From contig JBAXLI010000004.1 of assembly GCA_037134895.1 (NCBI GenBank), forward strand, positions 1 to 64,000: a DNA stretch of 64,000 nucleotides. The letters are read 5' to 3'. The notes beneath the pieces are model-generated. The model saw only the letters and a program-made list of their open reading frames with translations. It was not told the DNA's origin and did not search any database. Position 1 is the first letter of the stretch, and each line of letters starts with the position of its first letter. This document shows positions 23,106 to 32,605 of this stretch, in pieces. Origin of the DNA: CAIRDP01 sp037134895. Lineage in GTDB: Bacteria > Bacteroidota > Bacteroidia > Bacteroidales > FEN-979. Position numbers and translations under genes: made by a program.

Positions 23106-23137
23106 TCAAACAGATTAAATAAGAAAATCAAGATACT

Positions 23138-24160
23138 GTGAACAATATTTTTGTTTATTGCGAAGTAAGCGAAGAACGGTCGATTGCCGATGTAAGCCTT
23201 GAGCTTCTTTCAAAAGGCAGAAAACTGGCGGATGAGCTGAATGTTAAACTCGAAGCCGTTGTCATCGGGCACAGAGTTATAAAACCGGAAGCCCTGCTTT
23301 ACCCGTTTGGCGTGGATGTACTCCATTATGCCGACGATGAAAAGTTGTTCCCTTACACAACACTTCCACATACAACTGTCATTATTGACCTCTTTAAAAA
23401 GGAGAAGCCGGAGATTGTGCTTTTTGGTGCGACCAGCATTGGCCGCGACCTTGCTCCGAGAGTAGCCTCGGCTCTGCGCTGCGGACTCACTGCTGACTGT
23501 ACCAGCCTGGAAATCGGGGATCATTTCGAAAACAAAACCCAGACCCAGTATAAAAACCTGCTTTACCAGATAAGGCCTGCATTTGGCGGTAACATCATTG
23601 CCACCATTATCAACCCCGAAACAAGGCCGCAGATGGCCACCGTGCGTGAGGGAGTGATGAAGAAGGAAGTGTATTCTGTGAAATACAAGGGCAAACTCAA
23701 TAAGATAGATGCCAGGAGCATTCTGAAGGACGAGGACTTTGCCGTTACCATCATCGAGAGGCACCTCGAAAAAAGCCGGATTGACATTAAGAACTCACAG
23801 GTGGTAATAGCCGGTGGGTACGGAGTTGGCTCGAAAGAGAATTTTCAGCTGCTTTTCGACCTGGCTGGGATACTGGGGGCGCAGGTGGGAGCTTCGCGTG
23901 CCGCGGTGGATGCCGGGTTTGTGGAACATGAGCGCCAGGTAGGGCAGACAGGAGTGACCGTAAGGCCGAAACTCTATATTGCATGCGGCATTTCAGGCGC
24001 TGTACAGCATCGCGCCGGCATGGACCAATCGGCCCAGATCATTTCGATCAATACCGATATCAACGCCCCGATCAACCAGATCGCCGATTACACCATCCAC
24101 GGAAGCGTGGCCGATATAATTCCCAAGATGATCAAGTATTACAAGAAAAATTCGAAGTAA
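23138..24160 (+). CDS. etfA: Electron transfer flavoprotein subunit alpha
   Basis: 340 residues from a GTG start. The C-terminal FAD-binding domain is unmistakable: VVIAGGYGVGSKENFQLLFDLAGILGAQVGASRAAVDAGFVEHERQVGQTG, then YIACGISGAVQHRAGM and INTDINAPINQIADYTIHGS. The N-terminal half is the ETF alpha/beta domain. It lies between etfB and an acyl-CoA dehydrogenase in one operon, 7 nt before the latter. Confidence 0.95.
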   Translation: MNNIFVYCEVSEERSIADVSLELLSKGRKLADELNVKLEAVVIGHRVIKPEALLYPFGVDVLHYADDEKLFPYTTLPHTTVIIDLFKKEKPEIVLFGATSIGRDLAPRVASALRCGLTADCTSLEIGDHFENKTQTQYKNLLYQIRPAFGGNIIATIINPETRPQMATVREGVMKKEVYSVKYKGKLNKIDARSILKDEDFAVTIIERHLEKSRIDIKNSQVVIAGGYGVGSKENFQLLFDLAGILGAQVGASRAAVDAGFVEHERQVGQTGVTVRPKLYIACGISGAVQHRAGMDQSAQIISINTDINAPINQIADYTIHGSVADIIPKMIKYYKKNSK

Positions 24161-24167
24161 AACAGTC

Positions 24168-25871
24168 ATGGATAATTTCTATACCGACAATCCTCATCTT
24201 AAGTTTCACCTTACCCATCCCCTGATGGCCAAAATAGTGAAACTGAAGGAGTCAGATTATACACAGAAAGACAAATATGATTTCGCCCCTCTCGATTACG
24301 AAGATGCTATCGACAGCTATGATAAAATAATGGAGATCATAGGCGAGATCAGCGGGGAGATCATTTCCCCGAACGCCGAATCGGTCGATAAGGAAGGCCC
24401 TCAGCTAATTAACAACGAGGTGAAGTACGCACGTGGCACAAAGCAGAACCACGATGCGTTGGTAAAGGCCGGACTGGTAGGATTTACACTTCCCCGCGAA
24501 TACGACGGACTGAACATGCCACATGTTCCTTATATCATGTCGGGTGAGATCGTTTCGCGTGCCGATGCAGGTTTTGCGAATATATGGGGGCTGCAGGATT
24601 GTGCAGAGACCATCCTCGAGTTTGCATCCGATGAACTTAAAGCCGAATTCCTGCCCCGGTTCAACAAAGGTGACACAGCAGCCATGGATTTAACCGAACC
24701 CGATGCAGGTTCTGACCTCCAGGCAGTTCAGCTGAAAGCCACCTATGACACACGAAAGCACTGCTGGCTGCTTGATGGCGTAAAACGGTTCATTACCAAC
24801 GGCGATGCCGAAATATCACTGGTCCTTGCACGCTCTGAAGAAGGAACAACTGATGCGCGCGGACTTTCACTGTTTGTATATGATCGCAAGGATAAAGCAG
24901 TAACAGTGAGGCGCATCGAGAATAAGCTTGGGATTAAGGGATCACCGACCTGTGAACTGGTATTCTGCCATGCACCTGCAAAACTCATAGGCGATACAAA
25001 ACTCGGACTTATTAAATATGTTATGTCCCTTATGAATTCAGCCCGCCTTGGTGTTGGTTCACAATCGGTCGGTCTCGCCGAGGCTGCATACCGCGAAGCA
25101 TACAAATACGCAATAGAGCGTGAGCAGTTCGGGAAATCCATCATCAAGTACCCCGCTGTTTACGAGATGCTCACCAATATGAAGGTAAAGATCGACGGTA
25201 TGCGGTCCCTGCTTTATGAAACTGCCCGTTACGTTGACATTTACAAATGCTATAATGCTGTTACCAGTGACCGCAGACTCGAGGCTGATGAACGCCAGGA
25301 AGCCAAGTCTTACCAGAGGCTTGCCGACATGTTCACGCCTCTGCTGAAGCTTTACTCAAGTGAGGCTTGCAACCAGATCGCGTACGATGCCATCCAGATT
25401 TTCGGCGGTACCGGTTACATGAAGGACTTCCCAATCGAAAGAATTTACCGTGATGCACGCATAACAACGATTTACGAAGGCACTTCACAGCTTCAGGTAG
25501 TAGCAGCAATCAGGTATGTAGGTAACAGCGGTTACCTTTCTGTCATGCGCGAAAAGTTGGCACTCCCTGTTAAACCTGAACTTGAGTACCTCAGGAGTTC
25601 GCTTGAGAAAATGACCGAACAGTTCGCCCGTACCGTTGAGAAGATCAATGAATACGGCGACAACGAATATTTCGATTTCCACTCACGCAGGCTGGTCGAG
25701 ATGGCTGCAAACATACTTATAGGGTATTTGTTATTGTACGATGCGAACCGTTGTGGTGAATATACCATGAGTGCAGATATCTTTATCCGCAAGGCCCGGG
25801 CCGAGAACGTTGCCGCTGTCAGTTTTATCAACAACTGCCACCCGAAAGAAGTAAACGACTACAAGCTTTAG
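24168..25871 (+). CDS. Acyl-CoA dehydrogenase
   Basis: 567 residues, longer than the 380-residue core owing to an N-terminal extension (about 60 residues) and a C-terminal helical extension (about 130 residues). Core motifs: MDLTEPDAGSDLQAV, KRFITNGDAE, GVGSQSVGLAEAAYREAYKYAIEREQFGKSI and AIQIFGGTGYMKDFPIERIYRDARITTIYEGTSQLQ, where the final Glu is the catalytic base position. It oxidises an acyl-CoA and gives electrons to the co-encoded EtfAB. The chain length or branched substrate is not evident. Confidence 0.93.
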   Translation: MDNFYTDNPHLKFHLTHPLMAKIVKLKESDYTQKDKYDFAPLDYEDAIDSYDKIMEIIGEISGEIISPNAESVDKEGPQLINNEVKYARGTKQNHDALVKAGLVGFTLPREYDGLNMPHVPYIMSGEIVSRADAGFANIWGLQDCAETILEFASDELKAEFLPRFNKGDTAAMDLTEPDAGSDLQAVQLKATYDTRKHCWLLDGVKRFITNGDAEISLVLARSEEGTTDARGLSLFVYDRKDKAVTVRRIENKLGIKGSPTCELVFCHAPAKLIGDTKLGLIKYVMSLMNSARLGVGSQSVGLAEAAYREAYKYAIEREQFGKSIIKYPAVYEMLTNMKVKIDGMRSLLYETARYVDIYKCYNAVTSDRRLEADERQEAKSYQRLADMFTPLLKLYSSEACNQIAYDAIQIFGGTGYMKDFPIERIYRDARITTIYEGTSQLQVVAAIRYVGNSGYLSVMREKLALPVKPELEYLRSSLEKMTEQFARTVEKINEYGDNEYFDFHSRRLVEMAANILIGYLLLYDANRCGEYTMSADIFIRKARAENVAAVSFINNCHPKEVNDYKL

Positions 25872-26240
25872 CCGACAGCTGCAAAAGAGAATGCCGATGC
25901 AGGGTAAGGTTCAATTGGCAACGGGGAGTTGTTAATTGAAATTATTATGATCTTACAATGCAGGCAAAAAAATAGTGATTCATCACTATTGACATCCATT
26001 CAAACCAGTCGTAATATTGCCCTAGCCAGTCAGGCATTGCAAGCCAGGTTCGAATTACCTGCTCAATGACCGAATTTACCAGGTTCTTTGAAAGTTTTAA
26101 ATATCTTTGTTCACAAAGTTTTTATCATGCAACGGTTTGAACCCGGTTTTTCAACCCTTTGCCCGGAAAAGTGAATGAGCTGATATTGTTTTAAATATGA
26201 TATAGCGCTTTTAATTTTAACCCCAATTAAAATCTGATCT
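25872..26240. other. 369-nt intergenic region with short palindrome and possible promoter
   Basis: No gene was found. A palindrome AATAGTGAT/ATCACTATT (25971-25979 and 25982-25990, 2-nt centre) could be an operator or weak hairpin. Further on, TATCTTTG (26102-26109) fits a -7 box, and a CTTTG-TTCA-CAAAG hairpin overlaps it. These lie 130 nt or more before the porin ATG, implying a long leader if used. Confidence 0.35.
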
Positions 26241-27476
26241 ATGAAAACAATGAAATTTACTTTTATTTTAATGATTTTGTGCTGGATATCAGCTGCCAGG
26301 GCGCAGGAGGACAGTACGAAATATTTTGAAATCTACGGCTTTGCGCAGACCGATATGGGTTATAATTTCAATACGATCAACCCGCAATGGTACGACGTTA
26401 TGAGGCCTTCAAAATTGCCTGCATACCAAAACGAATTCGGACCGAACGGAAATTTCTATTTCAGTGTGCGTCAGTCCCGGTTTGGTGTAAAAACCTCAAT
26501 GCAGACCAAATGGGGTGAATTTAAAACTGTGTTTGATTTTGATATGTTCGGGGTAGGTGCAAACGCAGGACAGACAACAATAAGGCTCAGGCATGCCTAT
26601 GGCCAGTTGGGTCACTTCGGAGCAGGCCAAACAGAGAGTGCTTTCATGGATCTGGATGTTTTCCCGAATACACTTGAATACTGGGGGCCCTGCGGAATGC
26701 TGTTCTACAGGAATGTACAGGTAAGATATATGCCGATCATGGGGCCCACTCATCTTGTTTTTGCCCTTGAAATGCCGGGTGCCAGCGGTGATGGAGGGGC
26801 TTTCTCAGACCGTACCGAATTAACATACATCAAACCACACCTCCCGTTTCCTGATCTTACCGGTCATTTCCGATATGCAGGAAAGAAATGGGGGTATGTT
26901 CAGCTTGGGGCAGCAGTTCGATATATTGGATGGAAATACCAGGATCCTAACGGCGCCGATACCATGGATCTTAGCGGTAGTGCCATCGGATGGGGGGTCA
27001 GCTTAAGTTCAGGCCTCAACATCGGGAAAGTAATCGTGCTTCATCTGCAGGCTGTATACGGACAAGGCGTTGAAAACTACTTTAACGATGCTCCACTGGA
27101 TATTGGTATCAAGAAGAACCCCGGTGACAAGACCAAGCCCATTATAGGAGTCCCATTGCCCGACCTGGGTTTGGTGGCATTTGTCGACCTGAACTGGAGC
27201 AAAAAGTTTACGAGTTCCGTTGGCTGGTCAAATACTACCATTACGAATTCAGACGGCCAGGAACCGGATGCCTATCATTTAGGGCATTTTGTTGAAGCAA
27301 ATCTCCTCTATTATCCCTGGCAAAACGTTATGGTTGGCGTTGAGTTTCAATGGATATACCGGCAAAATTATATGGCGGCCTTGGGCGAAAGTTCAACCTT
27401 CACTTCCCAGGCCACCAAAATAAACCTCAGCTTTAAGTATTCTTTCTCCAAAATATTCTATGCGAAGAAAAAGTAA
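26241..27476 (+). CDS. Outer-membrane beta-barrel porin, DcaP-like
   Basis: 411 residues with a signal peptide (1-21, ending ARAQ). The mature part is an alternating strand pattern with Gly and aromatic residues: FEIYGFAQTDMGYNFNT, FYFSVRQSRFGVKTSMQTKWGEFKTVFDFDMFG and LRHAYGQLGHFGAGQTESAF, as in DcaP-type trimeric porins. The last strand ends in aromatic FKYSFSKIFYAKKK. It likely admits small organic solutes. The exported glutaminase gene follows 68 nt downstream, suggesting amino-acid uptake. Confidence 0.78.
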   Translation: MKTMKFTFILMILCWISAARAQEDSTKYFEIYGFAQTDMGYNFNTINPQWYDVMRPSKLPAYQNEFGPNGNFYFSVRQSRFGVKTSMQTKWGEFKTVFDFDMFGVGANAGQTTIRLRHAYGQLGHFGAGQTESAFMDLDVFPNTLEYWGPCGMLFYRNVQVRYMPIMGPTHLVFALEMPGASGDGGAFSDRTELTYIKPHLPFPDLTGHFRYAGKKWGYVQLGAAVRYIGWKYQDPNGADTMDLSGSAIGWGVSLSSGLNIGKVIVLHLQAVYGQGVENYFNDAPLDIGIKKNPGDKTKPIIGVPLPDLGLVAFVDLNWSKKFTSSVGWSNTTITNSDGQEPDAYHLGHFVEANLLYYPWQNVMVGVEFQWIYRQNYMAALGESSTFTSQATKINLSFKYSFSKIFYAKKK

Positions 27477-27544
27477 AGATACATTGGCAATCACCAAAAA
27501 ATAAAATTAGGATTCAGCAATCATTTTTAAAGGAGGAACAAACT

Positions 27545-28585
27545 ATGAAAAATTCAATTACCAGGACAGGTGTGCTCATGGTCTTGATCATTAGCCTGTT
27601 TGTATTTATTCATCCGTGTTTACTGGTAGCCCAGGCAGACAATAAGCTGACCAGGGAAAAGGTACAGACTGCTTTGGACGAGGCTTATTCAAAGTTTAAG
27701 GATGTGAAGGAAGGTAAGAATGCCGATTACATTAAAGAGCTGGCACAGGTTGATCCCAAAATATTTGGGATTGTATTAGTCACAACCGACGGACAGGTTT
27801 TTACAAAGGGAGATATTGATTCCAGGGTTTCAATCCAGAGCGTCTCCAAGGTATTCACCATGGCAAAAGTTATAGAAGAACAAGGCCCTAAGGCAGTCAT
27901 GGATAAAATAGGTGTGGATGCTACAGGGATGAGGTTCAATTCCATCGTGGCTGTTGAGCTGCAAAAAGGCAAGGAGATAAACCCCCTGGTGAATCCGGGT
28001 GCCATTGCTGCAACCAGCCTCGTTAATGGTGCCGATTCTGCCGCAAAATGGAAAAGCATTCTGAACATTCACAGTGAGTTTGCAGGCCGGCCTCTTTACC
28101 TTAATATGCCTGTTTACATCAGCGAAGCAGGAGACAATCTCCGCAACCAGGCTATTGCTCACCTGCTCCTGGCTTACGGAAGAATGTATTTCGATCCTGC
28201 CCAGGCAACCGATATTTACACCAAGCAATGCGCCATCAACGTGAATGCCAAAGATCTCGCCACAATGGCTGCAACCCTGGCTAACGGAGGTGTTAATCCG
28301 CTTACAAAAAAGAAAGTGGTTACCCCCGAAACGGTTATGTATACGCTTCCTGTCATGGCAACGGCCGGATTGTACGATGATTCCGGAATATGGTATTTCG
28401 GATCAGGCTTACCTGCAAAAAGCGGGGTTGGCGGTGGACTGCTAGCCGTTTGCCCGGGCAAATTCGGGATCGCGGTAGTTTCTCCGCCGCTTGATGCAGC
28501 CGGGAACAGCGTGAAAGCGCAGCTGGTGATTAAATATGTTGTTGAAAAGCTTGGAGTGAACCCGTTCCTGATACAACCTAAGTAA
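27545..28585 (+). CDS. glsA: Glutaminase, exported
   Basis: 346 residues. A signal peptide (about 1-31) precedes the beta-lactamase-like glutaminase domain. The catalytic SxxK is in SIQSVSKVFTMAKV, with LVNPGAIAATSLV, AIAHLLLAYGRM and the glycine-rich GVGGGLLAVCPGKFGIAVVSPPLD near the C-terminus. It hydrolyses glutamine to glutamate and ammonia. Cytoplasmic GlsA is the rule, so the signal peptide and the porin neighbour suggest periplasmic glutamine scavenging. Confidence 0.92.
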   Translation: MKNSITRTGVLMVLIISLFVFIHPCLLVAQADNKLTREKVQTALDEAYSKFKDVKEGKNADYIKELAQVDPKIFGIVLVTTDGQVFTKGDIDSRVSIQSVSKVFTMAKVIEEQGPKAVMDKIGVDATGMRFNSIVAVELQKGKEINPLVNPGAIAATSLVNGADSAAKWKSILNIHSEFAGRPLYLNMPVYISEAGDNLRNQAIAHLLLAYGRMYFDPAQATDIYTKQCAINVNAKDLATMAATLANGGVNPLTKKKVVTPETVMYTLPVMATAGLYDDSGIWYFGSGLPAKSGVGGGLLAVCPGKFGIAVVSPPLDAAGNSVKAQLVIKYVVEKLGVNPFLIQPK

Positions 28586-28608
28586 TGGTAACGGGAGGCT
28601 TTGCGGGC

Positions 28609-30006
28609 TTACTTTCCGATGCAGAATCTCGAAAAAATATTTCCCAGGATGTCTTCGGTTGTGATCTCGCCGGTGATCTCGCCGAGATAATGAAGGGCAT
28701 TGCGGATGCTGCTTGAAAGCAGGTCGGCGGGGATGTTGAGGACAAGCCCTTTTTCTACTTCAATTATTGCTTTAAGTGAAAGACTTAAAGCTTCATAATG
28801 CCTGGTATTTGAAACAATCAATCCGTCATTAATTCCGCTCAGGCTTACCTTGCTTACCAGGCTTTCTGCTACCTGGTGGATGTTCTCATGCCGCTTTGCA
28901 GAAACGAATATGGTTTCCTGGTTAACGAAGGAAGAAAACCCTTTGGGAAGCTTATCCACTTTATCGATCTTATTTCCCACAAGGATCAGGTGCCTTGAAG
29001 GATTGTCGGCGATATCCTTGAAATCTGCCAGGGCATTGACCACATCCTTGTATGATTCGGTGGTCGCATCAAACACATAAAGAACGATACTCGCTTCATT
29101 GATCTTCTGCCAGGTTCTCTCGATCCCCATGCTTTCGATATGGTTCTCGGCTGCCCTGAGACCGGCGGTATCGATAAACCTGAAACTGAATCCTCCGATC
29201 ACAATAGTATCTTCGATTGCGTCCCTGGTTGTGCCGGGAGTATCCGAAACGATTGCCTTTTCTTCGTTCAGTATGGCATTCAGGAGTGTTGATTTTCCTG
29301 CATTCGGTTTACCAATGATAGCTACGGGTATGCCTTTTTTTATCACATTCCCGAGGCTGAACGACCCAACCAGGGAAGAGATTTCAGACTTCATGGTTTT
29401 AATAAGCCTGATCAGGCTGCTGCGGTCAGCAAATTCAACATCTTCCTCCCCAAAATCCAGTTCCAGCTCCAGCAGGGATACAAAATCGATCAGCTGACGC
29501 CTGAGGGAGTTAAGCTTTTTCGAAAATCCGCCCCTAAGCTGGGTGAAAGCCAGTTCATGAGATGATTTTGATTGGGCGGATATGATATCGGCGACCCCTT
29601 CGGCCTGCGCCAGGTCGAGTTTTCCGTTCATGAAAGCCCTGAGTGTGAATTCCCCGGGCTCTGCCATCCGCAGTTTATGATCGATGAGAACCTCGAGAAC
29701 TTTATGCTGAAGGTAAATGGATCCGTGAAACGAGATCTCTGCCACATCTTCCCCGGTATATGAATTCGGGGCACGGAAGATGCTCAGAAGCACATCATCG
29801 AGCGGGCCTTCGGCTGAAGCAAGGGTGCCATGCAGGATGGTATGTGAAGCAGCCTTCTTAAGGTCCAGCTTTTTGTTATAGGGTTTGAATAACTTTTCGA
29901 GGACTTTAAAGGTTTGAACACCTGAAATGCGCGCCACTGCTATCGCACCCATACCAGGAGCGGTCGAGATTGCACAAATTGTATCGTCAAGCGGTAGTTT
30001 GGCCAT
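28609..30006 (-). CDS. mnmE: tRNA modification GTPase MnmE
   Basis: 465 residues of normal length. The N-terminal tetrahydrofolate-binding domain starts DTICAISTAPGMGAIAVARISG. The G domain has GKPNAGKST, DTPGTTRD, DTAGLR and the NKID motif, and the C-terminus ends with the required FCIGK, whose Cys acts in catalysis. With MnmG it forms the 5-carboxymethylaminomethyl group on wobble uridine. It stands alone, convergent with the glutaminase gene. Confidence 0.97.
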   Translation of the reverse strand: MAKLPLDDTICAISTAPGMGAIAVARISGVQTFKVLEKLFKPYNKKLDLKKAASHTILHGTLASAEGPLDDVLLSIFRAPNSYTGEDVAEISFHGSIYLQHKVLEVLIDHKLRMAEPGEFTLRAFMNGKLDLAQAEGVADIISAQSKSSHELAFTQLRGGFSKKLNSLRRQLIDFVSLLELELDFGEEDVEFADRSSLIRLIKTMKSEISSLVGSFSLGNVIKKGIPVAIIGKPNAGKSTLLNAILNEEKAIVSDTPGTTRDAIEDTIVIGGFSFRFIDTAGLRAAENHIESMGIERTWQKINEASIVLYVFDATTESYKDVVNALADFKDIADNPSRHLILVGNKIDKVDKLPKGFSSFVNQETIFVSAKRHENIHQVAESLVSKVSLSGINDGLIVSNTRHYEALSLSLKAIIEVEKGLVLNIPADLLSSSIRNALHYLGEITGEITTEDILGNIFSRFCIGK

Positions 30007-30079
30007 AGCCTACAAAAATATCAAATAAAACTTGCCCGTGTTTTAAAAGAAATTAATTTTGGCATGAAAATACAATTCC

Positions 30080-30970
30080 ATGAGTGTACTGATAGATGAG
30101 CATTCCAGGGTCCTTGTACAGGGCTTTACCGGGCATGAAGGGTCATTCCATGCCGGGCAGATGATTGAATACGGCACCAATGTTGTGGGTGGTGTGACTC
30201 CCGGCAAAGGAGGCACAATGCATCTCGACCGCCCGGTGTTCAATACGGTGTCTGAAGCTGTGAAAGCAACATCGGCCAATGTTTCGGTCATCTTTGTACC
30301 TCCCCCCATGGCTGCCGACGCCATTGTTGAAGCAGCTGATTCGGGGATCAGGCTTATCGTTTGTATCACCGAAGGAATTCCGGTGATCGATATGATCGCT
30401 GTAAAGGACTACCTGAAATGTGCCGGGGTCAGGCTTATCGGCCCGAACTGTCCGGGTATAATCACTCCCCCCCATACCAAGATCGGCATTATGCCGGGGT
30501 TTATTCATTCAAAAGGTTGTATCGGGATAGTTTCCCGCTCGGGAACTTTGTCATACGAAGCTGTTGACCAGATTACCAAGGCAGGCCTCGGACAGACCAC
30601 CATGATCGGAGTGGGAGGGGACCCGATCCCGGGAACCACCATCAAGGAGGCTGTTGAGCTGTTCATGGACGATCCTGAAACGAAAGGCATTGTCATGATT
30701 GGGGAGATCGGCGGAAACATGGAGACCGATGCTGCATACTGGATCAAGGAACACGGGACCAAACCCGTTGTCAGTTTCATCGCAGGCGCCACGGCTCCCA
30801 AAGGACGTACCATGGGCCATGCAGGTGCCATCGTTGGAGGCAAAGCCGATACTGCAGAGGCGAAAAAAGAAATTCTCAGGGAGTGCGGGATTCATGTAGT
30901 TGATTCACCTGCGGATCTGGGAGCGGCGATGCTTGAGGAGATGGTGAAGTTGTGTTCGGCGAAGCCGTAA
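30080..30970 (+). CDS. sucD: Succinyl-CoA ligase (ADP/GDP-forming) alpha subunit
   Basis: 296 residues. The CoA-binding start VLVQGFTGHEGSFHAGQMIEYGTNVVGGVTPGKGG, IGPNCPGIITP and the phospho-His motif GHAGAIVGGKADTAEAK are all present. It forms the alpha-beta enzyme of the TCA cycle (or reductive branch). sucC is not next to it, so the beta subunit must be elsewhere, as is common in Bacteroidota. Confidence 0.95.
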   Translation: MSVLIDEHSRVLVQGFTGHEGSFHAGQMIEYGTNVVGGVTPGKGGTMHLDRPVFNTVSEAVKATSANVSVIFVPPPMAADAIVEAADSGIRLIVCITEGIPVIDMIAVKDYLKCAGVRLIGPNCPGIITPPHTKIGIMPGFIHSKGCIGIVSRSGTLSYEAVDQITKAGLGQTTMIGVGGDPIPGTTIKEAVELFMDDPETKGIVMIGEIGGNMETDAAYWIKEHGTKPVVSFIAGATAPKGRTMGHAGAIVGGKADTAEAKKEILRECGIHVVDSPADLGAAMLEEMVKLCSAKP

Positions 30971-31039
30971 TGAACACCATTAAAATAAGCAATTTTGTGA
31001 ATAAATTGTGAGTTGGTGAAGTTCGATATTCGACATTCG

Positions 31040-31067
31040 ATATTCAATATTCAATATTCAATATTCA
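31040..31067. repeat. 7-bp tandem repeat (ATATTCA, four exact copies)
   Basis: Four exact ATATTCA units at 31040-31067 are preceded by degenerate units from about 31022. The last unit includes the minus-strand stop codon of the lipoprotein gene. Two other loci in the window (41874-41968 and 55872-56013) carry unrelated repeats with the same 7-bp period. Confidence 0.85.
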
Positions 31068-32468
31068 ATTCTTCTTCAGGTATTCATACGCTCCAAGTGC
31101 CGGCGCCGGCGGGCGGAACGTTCCTCTTATATCATAAGTTACCCCCATGGGAACTCCTTTGCCTATTGCCGGAGAAATGCTGTCGATCGCGTAATCTGAT
31201 TTCTCAACATCAATAAACATAGGGTCCTTGTTGACAACGCATTCGAGGTAATGAAAAGGATTGCTGACCTTTACAGTGGTTTTAAGGAGAGCATGATCGA
31301 ACATAAATGAAAAACCTGCAGTTGCAACACTATCAAGACCGATTTCGTCGGTTTCAGCCCCATAAACAATAGTGTTCCCGAAGTTTGCATTAAGGTTATA
31401 TGAGACTTTCCCTCCAAGTGAGTCATAAGTATAATTGCTGAGGACAAGGGCCGGACTACTGCGGACTGATGCTCCCCAGTAATTGCCTACCGTAAGCTGT
31501 TTGAAATTATAATTTCCGCCTTTTTCAATCCGGAGAGAAGCTCCCCCGCAGCTTCCCAGAACACAATTCTGAGCAGTGATGGAGGTAGAGTAGGCATAAA
31601 TGCCGTCATACACCATATTCTGAATGATGACCCCATCCAGCGTGACCTTCGGATCAGCGCCAGTGACCAGGGAGTCAATCACCAGTCCGTAGTAACCGTT
31701 TTTTATTACTGCATTGCTCAGGGAATTGTTTTTGCTCCCGCGTTCAAGGTATATGCCGTTCCACTGTCCGGGAAGATCGCGGTAGTAAGTGTCAAGACGG
31801 TCACTCTGTATCCTTACCGGGTGCTCCCATTGCCCGCTGATGATCAGTGTAGCTTCATGAGAAACTGCCAGGTAAGCCTTCTTGTGCAGATATACCTTGA
31901 CACCAGGCATGATCGTGAGCCTGGCGCCGGTATCTATCCGCAGATAACCATATATAACATGAGCCTTGAGGCTGTCCCAGACCTGGTTCCCCTTTAAGGT
32001 TCTTTCTATGTTGAAGTCGGCATTTTGTCCGCACGCAGCAAGCTGAATACTCTGCCGGTTACCGTTGGTGAGGAAGAGCAGGGAATCACTGACAATGAAG
32101 GGTGTGTTTTTGTCATTTGGATTTACAGTCACTTTGACGAATATAAAAAGGCTGTCGTTACCGGGGATTTCGATATTCTGCAGGTTGTAGGTGGGGGTGC
32201 CGTTTACGTTGATCCTGTAGCTGGATGAAGCTCCTCCTCCCAGCTGGACCGAAAATGCAACTTTGGAGGGATTCTGATTGTGCACGATAAGCCTCCTTGT
32301 AACTGATCCCACAGTGGTAAGCACTGTGTCGAACATCACTGTGTCAGTTGAAAAAGAAAGCATCAGTGAAGAGCTCGTATCGAGTTTGTCAGCTTTGCGG
32401 CACGACCAGGTTGTTGCGATCAGCAGAAAAACAATTGTTATCGTAGTCAGATAGTTCCTGTTATGCAT
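31065..32468 (-). CDS. Lipoprotein with right-handed beta-helix-type repeats
   Basis: 467 residues. A lipoprotein signal with lipobox TTWSC (Cys23) is followed by an immunoglobulin-like region (TVGSVTRRLIVHNQNPSKVAFSV and then LGGGASSSYRINVNG). A stretch with short repeating turns (ARLTIMPGVKVYLHKKAYLAVSHEATLIISGQW to NAVIKNGYYGLVIDS) resembles parallel beta-helix proteins of the choice-of-anchor Q type. The C-terminus IRGTFRPPAPALGAYEYLKKN is a signature of that group. Surface attachment and a structural or glycan-related role are plausible; the substrate is unknown. Confidence 0.72.
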   Translation of the reverse strand: MHNRNYLTTITIVFLLIATTWSCRKADKLDTSSSLMLSFSTDTVMFDTVLTTVGSVTRRLIVHNQNPSKVAFSVQLGGGASSSYRINVNGTPTYNLQNIEIPGNDSLFIFVKVTVNPNDKNTPFIVSDSLLFLTNGNRQSIQLAACGQNADFNIERTLKGNQVWDSLKAHVIYGYLRIDTGARLTIMPGVKVYLHKKAYLAVSHEATLIISGQWEHPVRIQSDRLDTYYRDLPGQWNGIYLERGSKNNSLSNAVIKNGYYGLVIDSLVTGADPKVTLDGVIIQNMVYDGIYAYSTSITAQNCVLGSCGGASLRIEKGGNYNFKQLTVGNYWGASVRSSPALVLSNYTYDSLGGKVSYNLNANFGNTIVYGAETDEIGLDSVATAGFSFMFDHALLKTTVKVSNPFHYLECVVNKDPMFIDVEKSDYAIDSISPAIGKGVPMGVTYDIRGTFRPPAPALGAYEYLKKN

Positions 32469-32605
32469 AAGCTGTGTTTGGTGAACCGGGTTTGATTATT
32501 TTAGGACGTTCTTGATATACTAAATAACGCCGCCATAAAATTAATCGTATTTTTGCACCGCCGGAAATTTAGTTATATTTGAATCTTTCATGACATCGGT
32601 GAAAA

